Part shown: piece after piece, positions 9,355 through 20,663 of the stretch
How the letters are laid out: each line of letters starts with the position of its first letter
Position numbering within the stretch: position 1 is the first letter of the stretch
Assembly: GCA_003331605.1 (NCBI GenBank)
Contig: QOPD01000002.1
Location: 1 to 64,000 of the forward strand
DNA length: 64,000 nt
Origin: SAR86 cluster bacterium
GTDB lineage: Bacteria > Pseudomonadota > Gammaproteobacteria > Magnimaribacterales > TMED112
Direction: 5' to 3'
The notes under the pieces: generated by a model
The model's database searches: none
What the model saw: the letters and a program-made list of their open reading frames with translations, nothing else
What the model was told of the DNA's origin: nothing
Position numbers and translations under genes: made by a program

Positions 9355-10302
9355 TTAATTATTTAGATGCAGTATTTCGTTTAATGAGAAATTAGTATTG
9401 TTTGATTTACCAATGACTCTTCCTGAAACGGAATCTCTTAGATATAACATATTGCTCACACCACTTAATTCAAGAGCTTTTATGGTTTTAATTTCCTTAT
9501 TTTCATCATCTAGCAAGGTTACTTTTGTGCCTGCGGTAATGTATAAGCCTGCTTCAACTATGCAATTTGCACCTAAAGAAATGCCAACACCAGAATTTGC
9601 GCCAACCAATGAATTTTCACCTATGGATACCACTTGATCATTGCCTCCAGAAAGGGTTCCCATAGTAGAGGCTCCACCACCTAGATCTGAACCTTTGGAT
9701 AAGAAAACTTTTGAGGACACTCTTCCTTCAATCATATTTGGGCCTTCAGTTCCAGCATTAAAGTTTACAAAGCCTGCATGCATGACCGTTGTCCCCTCGC
9801 CAAGATATGCTCCTAATCGTATGCGTGCAGTATCTGCAATTCGAACCTTTTCAGGTAGCACATAATTAGTGAGAGGAGGAAACTTATCTATGCTATTGAT
9901 TTTAAAATCTGATCCATTAGCTTTGCTGACAAGAAGTTCCTTCTCAGCTTCCTTTACGGTCATTGGGCCTTTTGAGGTCCAAGCTAGTGTTTCAAGGACA
10001 TTGAAAATGTTATCCAAATTCAATTCATTGGGCTTAAATTGTTTAAGTGAAATCAAATGTAGTTTTAAAAATGCTGTAGGCACATCTTGAATTTTCACAT
10101 CTTCAACAAGGTTAACTTCAATCACTTCTTTATTTTCAGCAATTTTTAGGTCTTTTAGATGTACTAATTTGCTGTATACATCTTCATCAAGCCTAGTGAT
10201 TGAGTTCTTGCTTTGATCGCTCTCTGATATTTCAAAATAGAAAACGTCCAAAACTTTTTCGTTGAGCAAGGTTGCAATACCAAGAGCTTTTATTGGTTTC
10301 AT
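9355..10302 (-). CDS. dapD: Tetrahydrodipicolinate N-succinyltransferase DapD (long type)
   Basis: Transfers succinyl from succinyl-CoA to tetrahydrodipicolinate, first committed step of the succinylase lysine branch. The 315-residue protein is of the longer DapD class seen in Pseudomonas and Actinobacteria rather than the 274-residue E. coli type. It has an alpha/beta N-terminal domain (about 1-130) followed by a left-handed beta-helix of hexapeptide repeats (RIRLGAYLGEGTTVMHAG onward; SDLGGGASTMGTLSGG; SLVGANSGVGISLG). The start overlaps the map stop by 4 nt (ATGA), so translation is probably coupled. Confidence 0.95.
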   Translation of the reverse strand: MKPIKALGIATLLNEKVLDVFYFEISESDQSKNSITRLDEDVYSKLVHLKDLKIAENKEVIEVNLVEDVKIQDVPTAFLKLHLISLKQFKPNELNLDNIFNVLETLAWTSKGPMTVKEAEKELLVSKANGSDFKINSIDKFPPLTNYVLPEKVRIADTARIRLGAYLGEGTTVMHAGFVNFNAGTEGPNMIEGRVSSKVFLSKGSDLGGGASTMGTLSGGNDQVVSIGENSLVGANSGVGISLGANCIVEAGLYITAGTKVTLLDDENKEIKTIKALELSGVSNMLYLRDSVSGRVIGKSNNTNFSLNEILHLNN

Positions 10303-11069
10303 GACATCTCCTCTGAGCGTAATGTTAAAATCTTATGCCCAGAAGAAGTAACGGCTATTGTGTGCTCCCATTGAGCTGAAAGTCTTCCATCTTTTGTTAC
10401 TACAGTCCATCCATCGCTTAGTAATTTTGTTTGATAGCCACCCAAGTTGATCATTGGTTCAATTGTGAAGCACATGCCCTCTTTAAGCTCAAGCCCTTCA
10501 TGCCGTTGCCCATAATGCAGCACTTGAGGCTCTTCATGATAAACCTGGCCAATGCCATGACCACAATAATCTCTAACTACTGAATAATGATTGGATTCAG
10601 CATGCTCCTGAATTGCAGCCCCCACATCACCAAGGCACGCACCTGGTCTGACCTCTTTTATCCCAGCATACATACACTCTTGTGTGACCTCAACGAGTCG
10701 CTTTGCATGATCACCAACTTTACCAACAAGATACATTTTGGAAGTATCTCCGTGCCATCCATCTTCAATGACAGTAACATCGATGTTGATAATATCTCCA
10801 TTTTTTAACACTCTGTCATCGGATGGAATGCCATGACAAACAACTTGGTTAACCGATGTACATAGGGTTTTTGGATATCCGTTGTAATTTACATTGGCTG
10901 GGATGCATTTAAGCTCCTCAGTAATAAATTTATAAGCAATTTCATCAAGCTGATTGGTTGTAACTCCAGGTTTGACGTGATCATCCAACATCTCAAGAAC
11001 AGATGCTGCTTTTCTGCCTGCAATTTTCATCTTTTCGATGTCTTTTTTTGATTTTAATGAAATTGACAT
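10299..11069 (-). CDS. map: Methionine aminopeptidase, type I
   Basis: Removes the initiator Met from nascent proteins. The 256-residue type Ia enzyme has the expected five metal ligands: NIDVTVIEDGWHGDTSKM (two Asp), the GHGIGQVYHEEP segment (His), FTIEPM (Glu) and QWEHTIAVT (Glu). It heads the leftward map-dapD-dapE unit; map next to dapD also occurs in Pseudomonas. There is no clear Shine-Dalgarno before the ATG; a TAGAAT box (11078-11083, minus strand) lies 8 bp upstream, suggesting a very short leader. Confidence 0.97.
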   Translation of the reverse strand: MSISLKSKKDIEKMKIAGRKAASVLEMLDDHVKPGVTTNQLDEIAYKFITEELKCIPANVNYNGYPKTLCTSVNQVVCHGIPSDDRVLKNGDIINIDVTVIEDGWHGDTSKMYLVGKVGDHAKRLVEVTQECMYAGIKEVRPGACLGDVGAAIQEHAESNHYSVVRDYCGHGIGQVYHEEPQVLHYGQRHEGLELKEGMCFTIEPMINLGGYQTKLLSDGWTVVTKDGRLSAQWEHTIAVTSSGHKILTLRSEEMS

Positions 11070-11133
11070 AGGGAGATATTCTAATTGATCTATAAATTAT
11101 CTAATAACTTTTTTATAGTATTCGATAGCTAAA
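11070..11133. promoter_or_regulatory. Divergent map/carA promoter region
   Basis: The 64-bp gap separates two divergent operons. On the plus strand TATAGT (11114-11119) is a plausible -10 for carA, 14 bp before its ATG. On the minus strand TAGAAT (11083 to 11078) is a plausible -10 for map. No good -35 pairs with either. I see no arginine- or pyrimidine-type operator that I can name with confidence. Confidence 0.4.
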
Positions 11134-12228
11134 ATGAACTTTCCCGCAACGCTTCAACTTGAGAATGGAATAAAACTCAATGGGATTGGTCATGGAGCCA
11201 AAAAAGTAGGGGTTGGTGAGGTAGTCTTTAATACAGCTATAACCGGGTATCAGGAGATTCTAACTGACCCTTCATACGATGGACAAATTATTACTTTCAC
11301 ATACCCCCACATTGGTAACACAGGCATTAATGCTGAAGACAATGAATCTGCAACTATTTCAGCAAGAGGTCTAATTGTCAAAAATTTCTGTGAGCAGCCT
11401 AGCAACTGGAGAGCTGATAGAACATTAAATGACTTCCTTCTTCAGCAGAATGTAATTTGTATTTCCGATATCGATACCAGGTACCTGACAAAATTATTGA
11501 GAGATGAGGGCTGTAAAATTGGCGCAATTTATCCATCAAAAGAAATCAACGATGAAGAGGCAAGTTTTGAAATCAAGAAGTTTGGAAAAATTGAGGACCA
11601 CAACCTTATTGAAAATGTCGCAGTAAAAAAATCCTATACCTATGCTAAAGCATCGAACTCACCAAAAGTTATTGCTCTTGATTTTGGTGTGAAAGAAAAC
11701 ATTTTAAGAATTTTAAAAAACAAGGGAGCCGAAATAATCGTGGTGCCCTCTACTACATCAGCAAAAGATATCCAAAAACTTTCTCCAGATGGCATATTTC
11801 TTTCCAATGGCCCAGGCGATCCAAATGTCTTACCTGATGTTGTCAGCCAGATTAAAGAGATGATGGACCTTAACCTACCAATTTTTGGTATTTGTTTAGG
11901 CCATCAACTTATGTCGCTTGCCTATGGTCTTAGTATCACAAAGATGCCTTTTGGTCATCATGGAGCAAATCATCCGGTCCATGATTTAAAAAACAACGTT
12001 GTATATATTACTTCTCAAAATCACAATTTTGCCGTAGCTAATATTGCTAATAAAAGCGATCTAAATGTAACGCATATTTCCCTGTTTGATAATTCAATTC
12101 AAGGAATAGAGCACTTAGAGCAACCTTTTTATTCAATCCAATGCCATCCAGAAGCAAGCCCAGGACCTAGGGAATTTGAGAATATGTTTGATAGATTTTT
12201 TGAGGAAATGAATGCCAAAAAGAAATGA
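11134..12228 (+). CDS. carA: Carbamoyl-phosphate synthase small subunit
   Basis: Glutaminase subunit that releases ammonia from glutamine and channels it to CarB for arginine and pyrimidine synthesis. The 364-residue length is normal. The N-terminal CPSase domain contains [18 protein letters not shown]. The C-terminal class I glutamine amidotransferase has the nucleophile Cys254 in FGICLGHQ and the His/Glu pair in [10 protein letters not shown]. It overlaps carB by 17 nt. It heads a long rightward block that continues with greA, rlmE and ftsH, as in Pseudomonas. Confidence 0.98.
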   Translation: MNFPATLQLENGIKLNGIGHGAKKVGVGEVVFNTAITGYQEILTDPSYDGQIITFTYPHIGNTGINAEDNESATISARGLIVKNFCEQPSNWRADRTLNDFLLQQNVICISDIDTRYLTKLLRDEGCKIGAIYPSKEINDEEASFEIKKFGKIEDHNLIENVAVKKSYTYAKASNSPKVIALDFGVKENILRILKNKGAEIIVVPSTTSAKDIQKLSPDGIFLSNGPGDPNVLPDVVSQIKEMMDLNLPIFGICLGHQLMSLAYGLSITKMPFGHHGANHPVHDLKNNVVYITSQNHNFAVANIANKSDLNVTHISLFDNSIQGIEHLEQPFYSIQCHPEASPGPREFENMFDRFFEEMNAKKK

Positions 12229-15200
12229 TATTAAAACAATTTTAATTGTTGGGTCTGGCCCAATAGTCATAGGTCAAGCCTGTGAGTTTGACTATTCTGG
12301 GACACAAGCATGTAAAGCCTTAAGAGAAAATGGTTACAGGGTGGTTCTAGTAAATTCAAATCCTGCAACTATTATGACCGACCCTGAAATCGCCGATGCA
12401 ACCTATATTGAACCAGTTGATTGGAGATCCTTAGAAAAAATAATTGAAAAAGAAAAACCCGACGCAATTCTGCCGACAATGGGGGGACAAACAGGCCTTA
12501 ATGTTTCCTTGGATTTAGCAAAAAAAGGTATTTTAGAAAAACACGGTGTGGAGATGATCGGTGCCGATAGGGAAGCAATCGATAATGCTGAAGACAGGGA
12601 AAAGTTTGATAAATGCATTAAAGAGCTTGGCCTGGAAACACCAAGATCTGGCTTTGCACACAGTATGGAGGAGGCCTGGAAAATATTTAAAGATATTGGG
12701 TTGCCCTGTGTCATTAGACCTTCGTTTACATTAGGCGGAACAGGTGGAGGAATTGCCTATAACCTTAAAGAGTTTGAAGAAATCTGCATGAATGGCCTAA
12801 AACTTTCACCAACTAAAGAACTCTTGATTGATGAGTCTTTAATAGGTTGGAAAGAGTTTGAAATGGAAGTTGTAAGAGATAAGAATGACAATTGTATAAT
12901 TGTCTGCTCTATTGAAAACATTGATCCTATGGGCGTACACACCGGAGATTCAATTACCGTAGCGCCTGCACAAACACTAACAGACAAAGAATATCAAGAA
13001 ATGCGTGATGCATCTTTTAAAATTCTTCGAAGAATTGGGGTTGAGACTGGTGGTTCAAATGTTCAATTTGCTCAGAACCCTAAAGACGGCAGATTGGTAG
13101 TAATTGAAATGAATCCGCGTGTTAGCAGGTCCTCTGCTCTGGCTTCTAAAGCAACAGGGTTCCCAATAGCAAAAGTTGCTGCATTGCTTGCAGTTGGTTA
13201 TACCTTAGATGAGCTACAAAACGATATAACTGATGGGAAAACCCCTGCTTCATTTGAGCCAACAATTGATTACGTTGTAACAAAGATACCAAGATTTAAT
13301 TTTGAAAAATTTCCAGAAGCTGATCCTAGGCTAAGTACTCAGATGAAATCGGTAGGTGAGGTTATGGCCATTGGCAGAAATTTCCAAGAATCTTTTCAAA
13401 AAGCAATACGATCAATGGAAAACGGCATGATGGGCCTGTCATCAGTATTGAAAAGTTCAGAGGGCAATGGGGCTTTAAAGCTTGAATTATCAACCCCAGG
13501 TGAGAAAAGGTTGTGGTACATTTCGGATGCATTTAGAAAAGGTTGGACAATTGATGAAGTATACGAATCATGCCAAGTCGATAAATGGTTTTTGTTCTAC
13601 ATCAAAGACATAATTGATGAAGAGAATGCATTGACTAAGTGCACATTATCTTCACTTGAAAATGATCAGTTACTGAGGTTTAAAAAGAAGGGTTTTTCCG
13701 ATGCTAGAATAGCAGAACTGTTAAATGTGCCTGAGGTTGATGTTAGAAACAAGCGCTATGACCTAAAAATTCATCCTGTCTATAAAAGAGTAGATTCATG
13801 TGCTGCAGAATTCGACAGCACAACAAACTATCTCTATTCAACTTACGATTATGAAAATGAGTCAGTTGTTACTGAAAATAAAAAGATTATTGTCTTAGGC
13901 AGTGGTCCAAATAGAATTGGCCAAGGTATTGAATTTGACTATTGTTGCGTACAGGCTGCCTTGGCTTTCAAGGAAGAGGGTATAGAAACCATTATGGTGA
14001 ATTCAAATCCAGAAACTGTTTCTACCGATTTTGATGTTTCCGATAAGCTATATTTTGAACCTATCGTTGCTGAGGATGTGCTCGAGATTATTCGTCATGA
14101 AAACCCTTATGGTGTTGTTGTTCAATTTGGTGGTCAAACCCCATTAAAGCTCACAGACGAGCTAACCAAAAATAATGTCAAAATTCTCGGAACATCTCCA
14201 GAGTCTATTGATATCGCAGAGAATAGAGAAAAATTCAAACATTTTTTATCAGAATTTAACTTTAAACAACCTGAAAATAGGACGGCAACAAACAAAAGTG
14301 AAGCTCAAAACGCTATGGATGAACTCGGATTTCCAGTTATTGTACGACCTTCGTATGTTCTTGGTGGCCGCGCCATGGAGTTAATAAATACACAACTTGA
14401 TCTAGATAATTACATCAATAATAAAATCGTGCTAAGTAAAGAAAATCCTTTATTAATTGAAAAATTTCTTGATGACGCTGTAGAGATTGATATTGATCTT
14501 ATATGCGATGGAACAGATGCAGTCGTAGGTGGCGTCCTTCAGCATATTGAAGAGGCAGGAATTCATTCTGGAGATTCATCTTGCTCCTTTCCTCCTTATA
14601 GTGTCTCAGATACACAGCTCCATAAATTGAAAAAAGAAATAAAGGCAGTTGCAAAAAAATTAAATGTTTGTGGATTGATGAATGCGCAGGTTGCAGTGAA
14701 GGGTAATGATTTTTACATGATTGAAGTCAACCCTCGAGCTTCGCGAACCATACCCTTCCTCTCAAAATGCATTGGAATGTCCTTAGCAAAGAATGCATCA
14801 AAAGCAATCTTGGGAAAATCATTGAATGATCTTGGTATTAATAGTGAAATAATGCCAACAAGCTATGCTGTCAAAGCACCGGTTTTCCCATTCAATAAAT
14901 TTAGAAAAGTAGATCCAATTTTGGGGCCTGAAATGAAGTCAACTGGTGAAGTTATGGGCAGAGGAACTACGTTTGGTGAGGCATTTGGCAAAGCTATGAG
15001 AGGAGCTGGAGATGTAATACCAAACCAAGGCAATGTTTTTGTAAGTGTTAAGAACAGCGATAAAAAATATTTACCCGAGCTGTGTTCAAAATTGATTAAA
15101 TTAGGCTTTTCAATTGTTGCAACTAAGGGTACTGGCAAATATCTTACCGAAAAAAATATAAACCATGAACAAATAAACAAAGTTTTAGAGGGTAGGCCTC

Positions 15201-15412
15201 ACATAGTTGATGCCATACTTAACAAAGAAATATGCATGGTCATAAATACAACTGAAGGACGACAATCAATAAAAGACTCATTCTCAATTAGAAGATCAGC
15301 GCTAGAGCAAAGTGTATTCTTCACCACCACCATCTCAGGTGGTCTCGCAATAGTTGAATCTTTAGAAAAAGGGGAGCAAAATTGGTCTTATATAGCATTA
15401 CAGGATTCCTAA
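12212..15412 (+). CDS. carB: Carbamoyl-phosphate synthase large subunit
   Basis: Builds carbamoyl phosphate from bicarbonate, ammonia and two ATP. The 1066 residues are full length. The two homologous halves are easy to see: [22 protein letters not shown] at the start and [21 protein letters not shown] at about residue 560, each followed by an ATP-grasp domain ([30 protein letters not shown]) and its metal-binding EVNPR/EMNPR motif. The C-terminal MGS-like allosteric domain begins near residue 940. greA starts immediately after the stop. Confidence 0.98.
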   Translation: MPKRNDIKTILIVGSGPIVIGQACEFDYSGTQACKALRENGYRVVLVNSNPATIMTDPEIADATYIEPVDWRSLEKIIEKEKPDAILPTMGGQTGLNVSLDLAKKGILEKHGVEMIGADREAIDNAEDREKFDKCIKELGLETPRSGFAHSMEEAWKIFKDIGLPCVIRPSFTLGGTGGGIAYNLKEFEEICMNGLKLSPTKELLIDESLIGWKEFEMEVVRDKNDNCIIVCSIENIDPMGVHTGDSITVAPAQTLTDKEYQEMRDASFKILRRIGVETGGSNVQFAQNPKDGRLVVIEMNPRVSRSSALASKATGFPIAKVAALLAVGYTLDELQNDITDGKTPASFEPTIDYVVTKIPRFNFEKFPEADPRLSTQMKSVGEVMAIGRNFQESFQKAIRSMENGMMGLSSVLKSSEGNGALKLELSTPGEKRLWYISDAFRKGWTIDEVYESCQVDKWFLFYIKDIIDEENALTKCTLSSLENDQLLRFKKKGFSDARIAELLNVPEVDVRNKRYDLKIHPVYKRVDSCAAEFDSTTNYLYSTYDYENESVVTENKKIIVLGSGPNRIGQGIEFDYCCVQAALAFKEEGIETIMVNSNPETVSTDFDVSDKLYFEPIVAEDVLEIIRHENPYGVVVQFGGQTPLKLTDELTKNNVKILGTSPESIDIAENREKFKHFLSEFNFKQPENRTATNKSEAQNAMDELGFPVIVRPSYVLGGRAMELINTQLDLDNYINNKIVLSKENPLLIEKFLDDAVEIDIDLICDGTDAVVGGVLQHIEEAGIHSGDSSCSFPPYSVSDTQLHKLKKEIKAVAKKLNVCGLMNAQVAVKGNDFYMIEVNPRASRTIPFLSKCIGMSLAKNASKAILGKSLNDLGINSEIMPTSYAVKAPVFPFNKFRKVDPILGPEMKSTGEVMGRGTTFGEAFGKAMRGAGDVIPNQGNVFVSVKNSDKKYLPELCSKLIKLGFSIVATKGTGKYLTEKNINHEQINKVLEGRPHIVDAILNKEICMVINTTEGRQSIKDSFSIRRSALEQSVFFTTTISGGLAIVESLEKGEQNWSYIALQDS

Positions 15413-15889
15413 ATGGATAAAAAACCAATTACACCTGAGGGTCAAAAGAAATTAAGAGAAGAATTGGATTTTATTAAGAATGTCAAAAGACAAGAAATAA
15501 TTGATGCTATTTCAGAAGCTAGAGCTCACGGTGATCTTAAAGAAAATGCAGAGTACCATGCAGCCAGAGAAGAACAAGGGCTTAATGAGGCAAGAATAAG
15601 GGAATTAGAAGATGTTCTTTCAAGGTCCCAAGTAATTGAATACCTTGATCTTGGAGTAGAGGACAGAGTAATTTTTGGCTCGACTGTTACCATAAATGAT
15701 TTGGATTCAGATAAAACAAACACCTACCAAATTGTTGGTGAGAGTGAAGCTAACATTGAAATGAACACAATTTCTTTTACAACACCTATAGCTAAAGCGC
15801 TCTTGAAGAAAGAGGTTGGAGATGTAGTTGAAGTTGAGACGCCTGGTGGCATCAAAGAAGTTGAAATAGTAGATATCAAACTAGTTTGA
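15413..15889 (+). CDS. greA: Transcription elongation factor GreA
   Basis: Rescues arrested RNA polymerase by stimulating transcript cleavage. At 158 residues it is the usual length, with an N-terminal coiled coil (about 1-75) carrying the acidic tip in [16 protein letters not shown] and a C-terminal FKBP-like domain (VIFGSTVTI, then [14 protein letters not shown]). The ATG directly follows the carB TAA. Its TGA overlaps the TTG start of rlmE. Confidence 0.97.
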   Translation: MDKKPITPEGQKKLREELDFIKNVKRQEIIDAISEARAHGDLKENAEYHAAREEQGLNEARIRELEDVLSRSQVIEYLDLGVEDRVIFGSTVTINDLDSDKTNTYQIVGESEANIEMNTISFTTPIAKALLKKEVGDVVEVETPGGIKEVEIVDIKLV

Positions 15890-16464
15890 AAAGCTTTGAA
15901 GATACATGGGCTTTAAAAGCCAAGCAAGAAGGATATCGATCACGTGCTACGTATAAGCTTGATCATATTGATCAAAAATATAACCTCATTAAAAACGCCA
16001 GAAAAATGGTTGAGCTGGGTTCTGCGCCTGGTGGGTGGTCTCAATTAATTGCCAAAAAAAAGAGCCCTTCAGCCAAATGTCTAGCTATCGATATTTTGCC
16101 AATGAACAAAGTCAATGGCATTGATTTTCATCAATTAGATCTGCAATCCGATGAGTTTCTTAAACTGATGGAAGAATTCAATCCAAACATTGATGTGATA
16201 ATGAGTGATATGTCAGCTAATCTTACGGGTGTAAAAGTTGTTGATGAAGAAGCAAATTTTGAGATTAATTTGTTTTCATTAAATCTAGCAAAACAATACC
16301 TTAGCAAAAATGGGAAGCTATTGATCAAGACCTTTAATAATCAAAATTTAGCAAGATTGAAAAATGAATTTTCTGCATTTTTTAGTAGAACTTGTACTGA
16401 AAAACCACCTGCATCAAAAACTTCTTCATCTGAGGTTTATTTGTTAGGATTAGACCCTAAATAA
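15886..16464 (+). CDS. rlmE: 23S rRNA (uridine-2'-O)-methyltransferase RlmE (FtsJ/RrmJ)
   Basis: SAM-dependent methyltransferase that modifies U2552 of 23S rRNA in the large subunit. The 192-residue protein shows the FtsJ core: RSRATYKL (catalytic Lys), the SAM site [26 protein letters not shown] (catalytic Asp), LIKTFNN (second Lys) and the late Glu in SSEVYLLGL. The only reasonable start is TTG at 15886, four bases overlapping the greA stop; translational coupling is likely. In many relatives yhbY lies between greA and rlmE; it is absent here. Confidence 0.95.
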   Translation: MKSFEDTWALKAKQEGYRSRATYKLDHIDQKYNLIKNARKMVELGSAPGGWSQLIAKKKSPSAKCLAIDILPMNKVNGIDFHQLDLQSDEFLKLMEEFNPNIDVIMSDMSANLTGVKVVDEEANFEINLFSLNLAKQYLSKNGKLLIKTFNNQNLARLKNEFSAFFSRTCTEKPPASKTSSSEVYLLGLDPK

Positions 16465-16470
16465 AAGTTT

Positions 16471-18372
16471 ATGAAAAATATTGGAAGAAATCTATTTTTT
16501 TGGTTAATAGCAGGTACCCTGCTTTTTATGATGCTGGATAATTACTCCACAGCACGTGTTGATGAGCAGCTAACTTACTCAGAATTTAAGCAAGAAATTC
16601 AATCTAAGAAAGTTAAATCAATAGTTTACAAAGGCGATCAAATGACCGTTGAGGGCGAAAGGTTCAATGGCACAAAATTCACAACAAAAAAACCAGTCTA
16701 TGTAACAGACAATGACCTTGATGAAAGTTTGAGGGCCGCTGATGTTGCTGTCGAATATGAAGCAATTGATAAACCAAGCATATGGTCACAGCTTTTGGTT
16801 GGAGCTTTCCCGTTGCTACTGCTATTGGGGATATTCTTCCTTTTCATGAGACAAATGCAGGGAGGAGTCGGTGGCAAAGGTGGACCAATGACATTTGGTA
16901 AAAGCAAGGCAAAACTTCTTGATGGCGGCCATGTTAAGACAAATTTTAATGATGTTGCAGGCTGCGAGGAAGCAAAAGATGATGTCAAAGAGTTAGTAGA
17001 TTTTTTGAGAGACCCTGCAAAATTTATTAAGGTTGGCGGAAAAATACCAAGAGGTATTTTGATGGTTGGTCCTCCTGGAACAGGTAAAACATTACTTGCA
17101 AGAGCTGTTGCTGGAGAAGCAAAGGTTCCATTCTTTACGATCTCAGGTTCAGACTTTGTTGAGATGTTTGTTGGTGTTGGAGCATCAAGAGTCAGAGATA
17201 TGTTCGAGCAAGCAAAAAAACATTCACCATGCATTGTTTTTATAGACGAAATAGATGCTGTTGGAAGGCACAGAGGAGCAGGCCTTGGTGGCGGCCACGA
17301 TGAGCGTGAGCAAACTTTAAACCAACTGCTCGTCGAAATGGATGGCTTTGAGGAGAATCTAGGAGTAATAGTTGTTGCAGCCACAAACAGACCTGATGTT
17401 TTGGACCCTGCTCTGCTAAGACCGGGTAGGTTTGATAGACAAGTAATGGTTGGATTGCCTGACATAAAAGGAAGAGAACAAATCCTCAATGTTCATCTAA
17501 AGAAAGTTCCAGTTGACAAAAGCGTAGATTCAGGTGTTATTGCTAGAGGAACACCAGGTTTTTCTGGGGCTGATTTAGCAAATTTAGTTAACGAAGCAGC
17601 TTTATTTGCAGCAAGAAAGAATCAAAAGAAAGTAAGTCATGAAATGCTTGATTTTGCGAAAGACAAAATAATGATGGGCGCTGAAAGAAAATCAATGATT
17701 TTAAATGATGAGACGAAAAGAATAACTGCTTACCATGAGGCAGGGCATGCAATTGTTGGCTTGAGCCTTCCAGAGCATCATCCAGTCTATAAAGTTACAA
17801 TTATTCCTAGAGGAGGAGCATTGGGAGTAACCATGTTTTTGCCTGAAGAAGATTCATATATGAGCTCAAAGACTGCAATTATGAGTCAGATCACTTCTCT
17901 TTTTGGAGGCAGAGTTGCTGAAGAAATCATAAATGGTAAAGAAGGCATAACTACAGGGGCATCAAACGATATAGAAAGAGCATCTGAGTTAGCCAGAAAT
18001 ATGGTTACTAAGTGGGGCTTTTCAGAAAAAATGGGCACATTGAAATATGACGATGAAGATGAGAGTCCATTTTTAGGCAGATCGGCAGGCAACAAAAAAA
18101 GAATTTTCTCAGAACAAACTGCAAGACAAATCGACGAAGAAGTAAGATCAATTATTCAAAACTGTTATGAAGAAGCTGGGACTATTCTTGCTAAAAATAT
18201 GGATAAGCTACACAACATGGCTGATGCATTATTGAAATTGGAAACAATAGATCAAGATCAAATTTCCGACATCATGGCTGGGGCAATGCCTAGAGATAAA
18301 ACCAGTGGTGACAATAATATCAAACCAAAGTCCACACCTAAACAATCGACAAAGCCAGTACAGGACTCCTAA
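16471..18372 (+). CDS. ftsH: ATP-dependent zinc metalloprotease FtsH
   Basis: Membrane-anchored AAA+ protease that degrades misfolded membrane proteins and regulators such as LpxC and sigma-32. The 633-residue protein has two N-terminal membrane segments (about 9-25 and 105-125) around a periplasmic domain. Its AAA module has Walker A GPPGTGKT, Walker [10 protein letters not shown] and the second region of homology ([19 protein letters not shown]); the M41 protease follows with the zinc motif HEAGH. The low-complexity tail is rich in Lys, Thr and Pro. glmM follows with a TAATG overlap. folP, usually between them in relatives, is missing. Confidence 0.98.
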   Translation: MKNIGRNLFFWLIAGTLLFMMLDNYSTARVDEQLTYSEFKQEIQSKKVKSIVYKGDQMTVEGERFNGTKFTTKKPVYVTDNDLDESLRAADVAVEYEAIDKPSIWSQLLVGAFPLLLLLGIFFLFMRQMQGGVGGKGGPMTFGKSKAKLLDGGHVKTNFNDVAGCEEAKDDVKELVDFLRDPAKFIKVGGKIPRGILMVGPPGTGKTLLARAVAGEAKVPFFTISGSDFVEMFVGVGASRVRDMFEQAKKHSPCIVFIDEIDAVGRHRGAGLGGGHDEREQTLNQLLVEMDGFEENLGVIVVAATNRPDVLDPALLRPGRFDRQVMVGLPDIKGREQILNVHLKKVPVDKSVDSGVIARGTPGFSGADLANLVNEAALFAARKNQKKVSHEMLDFAKDKIMMGAERKSMILNDETKRITAYHEAGHAIVGLSLPEHHPVYKVTIIPRGGALGVTMFLPEEDSYMSSKTAIMSQITSLFGGRVAEEIINGKEGITTGASNDIERASELARNMVTKWGFSEKMGTLKYDDEDESPFLGRSAGNKKRIFSEQTARQIDEEVRSIIQNCYEEAGTILAKNMDKLHNMADALLKLETIDQDQISDIMAGAMPRDKTSGDNNIKPKSTPKQSTKPVQDS

Positions 18373-19679
18373 TGAAGTTTGGCACAGACGGATTCAGAGG
18401 GCCAACTGATAAGAAAATAACTCCTGAGTTTTGCCTTAATCTTGGATTTCATACAGGAAGAATTATTGCATCCAAAGGATATGATTCTGTAATCATTGGC
18501 AAAGATACAAGAGTGTCAGGTTATATGCTTGAGTCAGCATTACAGGCTGGATTTATTTCAGCCGGTATAGATGTAAAGCTAGCAGGTCCAATCCCTACTC
18601 CAGCAGTTTCTTTTTTAACCGCTACCTACCCTGGACAATTTGGTGTAGTTATTAGCGCAAGTCATAATACTTATGAAGACAATGGTATTAAGTTCTTTAA
18701 TAGGTATGGTAGAAAAATATCTGATGATTTAGAAAGAGTTATTGAAAATGAGCTTGCAGGCAAAGTAAAACCAGTTACGGCAGAGAAGTTAGGCAAAGCT
18801 TTTAGAATCGACAGTGCTGGTGGTAGGTACATTGAATATTGCAAAAGCACACTAAGAGGCAAATACAGTCTAAAGAATACAACAATACTTGTTGATGGTG
18901 CCAATGGGGCAAACTATAAAATCACACCAACTCTCCTTGAGGAGTTAGGGGCTAAAGTTATAAGAGTTAACTGCGATCCAGATGGTTTCAATATTAATGA
19001 TGAATCAGCTGTTCTTGATAAAACTAAATTTAAAGAATACGCCAAACAATACAGCTACGATTTCTGTGCAGCTGTCGATGGCGATGGGGACAGATTGGTT
19101 CTTTCTAACTCAAAGGGAGAAGTATTTTCAGGAGATGATCTTCTTTATTTACTAGCAATTTTTAATCATCACAAAAAGCTTGAGGGCAGTAAGGCTGTTG
19201 TAGGAACTCAGATGACAAATCAAGGAGTTTCAGATGCTTTGCAGGTTAAAGGCATTGACTTATTGAGAGCAGATGTTGGGGATAAATATATTTCTCGTTT
19301 GCTAGTTGAGGAGAATCTGCTTGTTGGAGCTGAGAGTTCAGGCCACATAATCCAAAGAAACTTTTCAGAAAGTGGGGACGCCAATATTGCACTTTTGCAA
19401 TCTCTACTTGCTTTAGAAGTCTTACAAACTGAACTGGAAAAAATCAAAGGAGACATTGAATATTATCCTTACATTCTAGAAAGCTTTAGATTGGATGATC
19501 TTGGAAGAGTTGATGAAACTAATTTTAAAGAATTTTTACAAAAGACCAAAAAAGAGAATGCAAATACTAGAATATCTGTTAGAAAGTCCGGGACCGAACC
19601 TTTAGTCAGAGTGATGGTGGAATCCAAGAACGGCAATGTAAAAAATATACTGAATAACATTAAAGAACATTTAATCTAG
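18372..19679 (+). CDS. glmM: Phosphoglucosamine mutase
   Basis: Interconverts glucosamine-6-phosphate and glucosamine-1-phosphate for UDP-GlcNAc, hence peptidoglycan and LPS. The 435 residues match GlmM. Landmarks are the N-terminal FGTDGFRG, the phosphoserine loop ISASHN (Ser97), the metal loop DGDGDR, and RKSGTEPLVRVM near the C-terminus, which binds the substrate phosphate. The start overlaps the ftsH stop by one base. This step links ftsH-side envelope control to MurA (62539), which uses the UDP-GlcNAc derived from GlmM. Confidence 0.97.
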   Translation: MKFGTDGFRGPTDKKITPEFCLNLGFHTGRIIASKGYDSVIIGKDTRVSGYMLESALQAGFISAGIDVKLAGPIPTPAVSFLTATYPGQFGVVISASHNTYEDNGIKFFNRYGRKISDDLERVIENELAGKVKPVTAEKLGKAFRIDSAGGRYIEYCKSTLRGKYSLKNTTILVDGANGANYKITPTLLEELGAKVIRVNCDPDGFNINDESAVLDKTKFKEYAKQYSYDFCAAVDGDGDRLVLSNSKGEVFSGDDLLYLLAIFNHHKKLEGSKAVVGTQMTNQGVSDALQVKGIDLLRADVGDKYISRLLVEENLLVGAESSGHIIQRNFSESGDANIALLQSLLALEVLQTELEKIKGDIEYYPYILESFRLDDLGRVDETNFKEFLQKTKKENANTRISVRKSGTEPLVRVMVESKNGNVKNILNNIKEHLI

Positions 19680-19681
19680 CC

Positions 19682-20377
19682 ATGAAGATTATTGCAGCTA
19701 ACTTTAAAATGAATGGAGATAGGGAGTTTATTGATAACTGGTTCCAAAATTTTAACGCTGATACAGAGAATTTAGTTATTGTAGGGCTTCCCCCTATCTA
19801 TCTAGAAAGCTCGGTTCAAAATTTTAATAAATCAAATATTAAGATAGCTGGACAAAACGTGAGTAAATTTAACAATCCAGGCGCATACACAGGGCAGATG
19901 TCATCTGCAATGTTAAATGACGTGGGAGTAGAGTTTTGTATTGTGGGCCACTCTGAAGCTAGGGAGCATCTATGCGAAGATAACGAATCTGTTTATGAAA
20001 AATATAATTGCTTAAAAAGTTTTAGCATTACACCTATAGTATGCATTGGAGAATCTCTTGAGGTTAGAGAAGCAAACAATCACCTACATTTTATTTCAGA
20101 TCAAATTGAAAAGTTTAGTACAAATGAAGATAAGATTATTTTCGCGTATGAGCCAATATGGGCTATTGGGTCTGGATTGGTTCCTACCCAAGAAGAAATT
20201 GAAGAAATGTCTTCTCATATAAAATCATATTTTTCGCAACAAGTAACTGTACTTTATGGAGGAAGTGTTAATTCTAAAAACTCCTCAGAAATTCTAAATA
20301 TGAATAATATTGACGGAGTTTTAGTAGGAGGGGCTTCTCTTAATGCTGAAGAATTTGCTAATATAGCGCAGTCATGA
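19682..20377 (+). CDS. tpiA: Triose-phosphate isomerase
   Basis: Glycolytic and gluconeogenic enzyme interconverting DHAP and glyceraldehyde-3-phosphate. The protein has 231 residues, below the usual 250 or so. Catalytic residues are present: Asn7 and Lys9 (NFKMNG), electrophile His90 in IVGHSEAREH (normally GHSERR) and base Glu157 in AYEPIWAIGSG; the phosphate loop is LYGGSVN. The small substitutions are within what a functional TIM tolerates. The tpiA-secG order is as in Pseudomonas. Its stop overlaps secG (ATGA). Confidence 0.95.
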   Translation: MKIIAANFKMNGDREFIDNWFQNFNADTENLVIVGLPPIYLESSVQNFNKSNIKIAGQNVSKFNNPGAYTGQMSSAMLNDVGVEFCIVGHSEAREHLCEDNESVYEKYNCLKSFSITPIVCIGESLEVREANNHLHFISDQIEKFSTNEDKIIFAYEPIWAIGSGLVPTQEEIEEMSSHIKSYFSQQVTVLYGGSVNSKNSSEILNMNNIDGVLVGGASLNAEEFANIAQS

Positions 20378-20661
20378 TTTTACAGATTTTAATTATTATT
20401 CTTGCAGTCTTAATTGTTGCATCAATAATGTTGCAGCAAGGCAAGGGCTCAGATTTAGGTTCTGCCTTTGGTGGAGGAAGTTCAGATTCACTTTTTGGAC
20501 CCTTAGGTCCAGGCAATTTCTTATCAAAAGCTACATGGGGTATGGTGGCAGCTTTTTTTATTTTATGCCTTGCCTATGCTTATCTTTCAAAACAAGAATT
20601 AACATTAAATGTGCAAGAGGTTGTGGAAGAGCAGCCTGCTGAAGAGCCCCCTACTGAGTAA
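20374..20661 (+). CDS. secG: Protein translocase subunit SecG
   Basis: Small accessory subunit of the SecYEG channel. The 95-residue protein has two membrane segments (about 2-18 and 53-72) around the family loop MLQQGKGSDLGSAFGGG, with the conserved Gly-rich part and SLFGPLGPGNFL. The tail is acidic and Pro-rich. It ends 2 bp from the 3' end of the oppositely oriented tRNA-Leu, so no terminator fits between them. Confidence 0.95.
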   Translation: MILQILIIILAVLIVASIMLQQGKGSDLGSAFGGGSSDSLFGPLGPGNFLSKATWGMVAAFFILCLAYAYLSKQELTLNVQEVVEEQPAEEPPTE

Positions 20662-20663
20662 TT

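Noticed and set aside
16698..17489. A 263-codon minus-strand open frame opposite ftsH
   Set aside because: Long, but it is fully antisense to the highly conserved FtsH AAA domain and its protein is low in complexity (Ser/Pro/Leu-rich).
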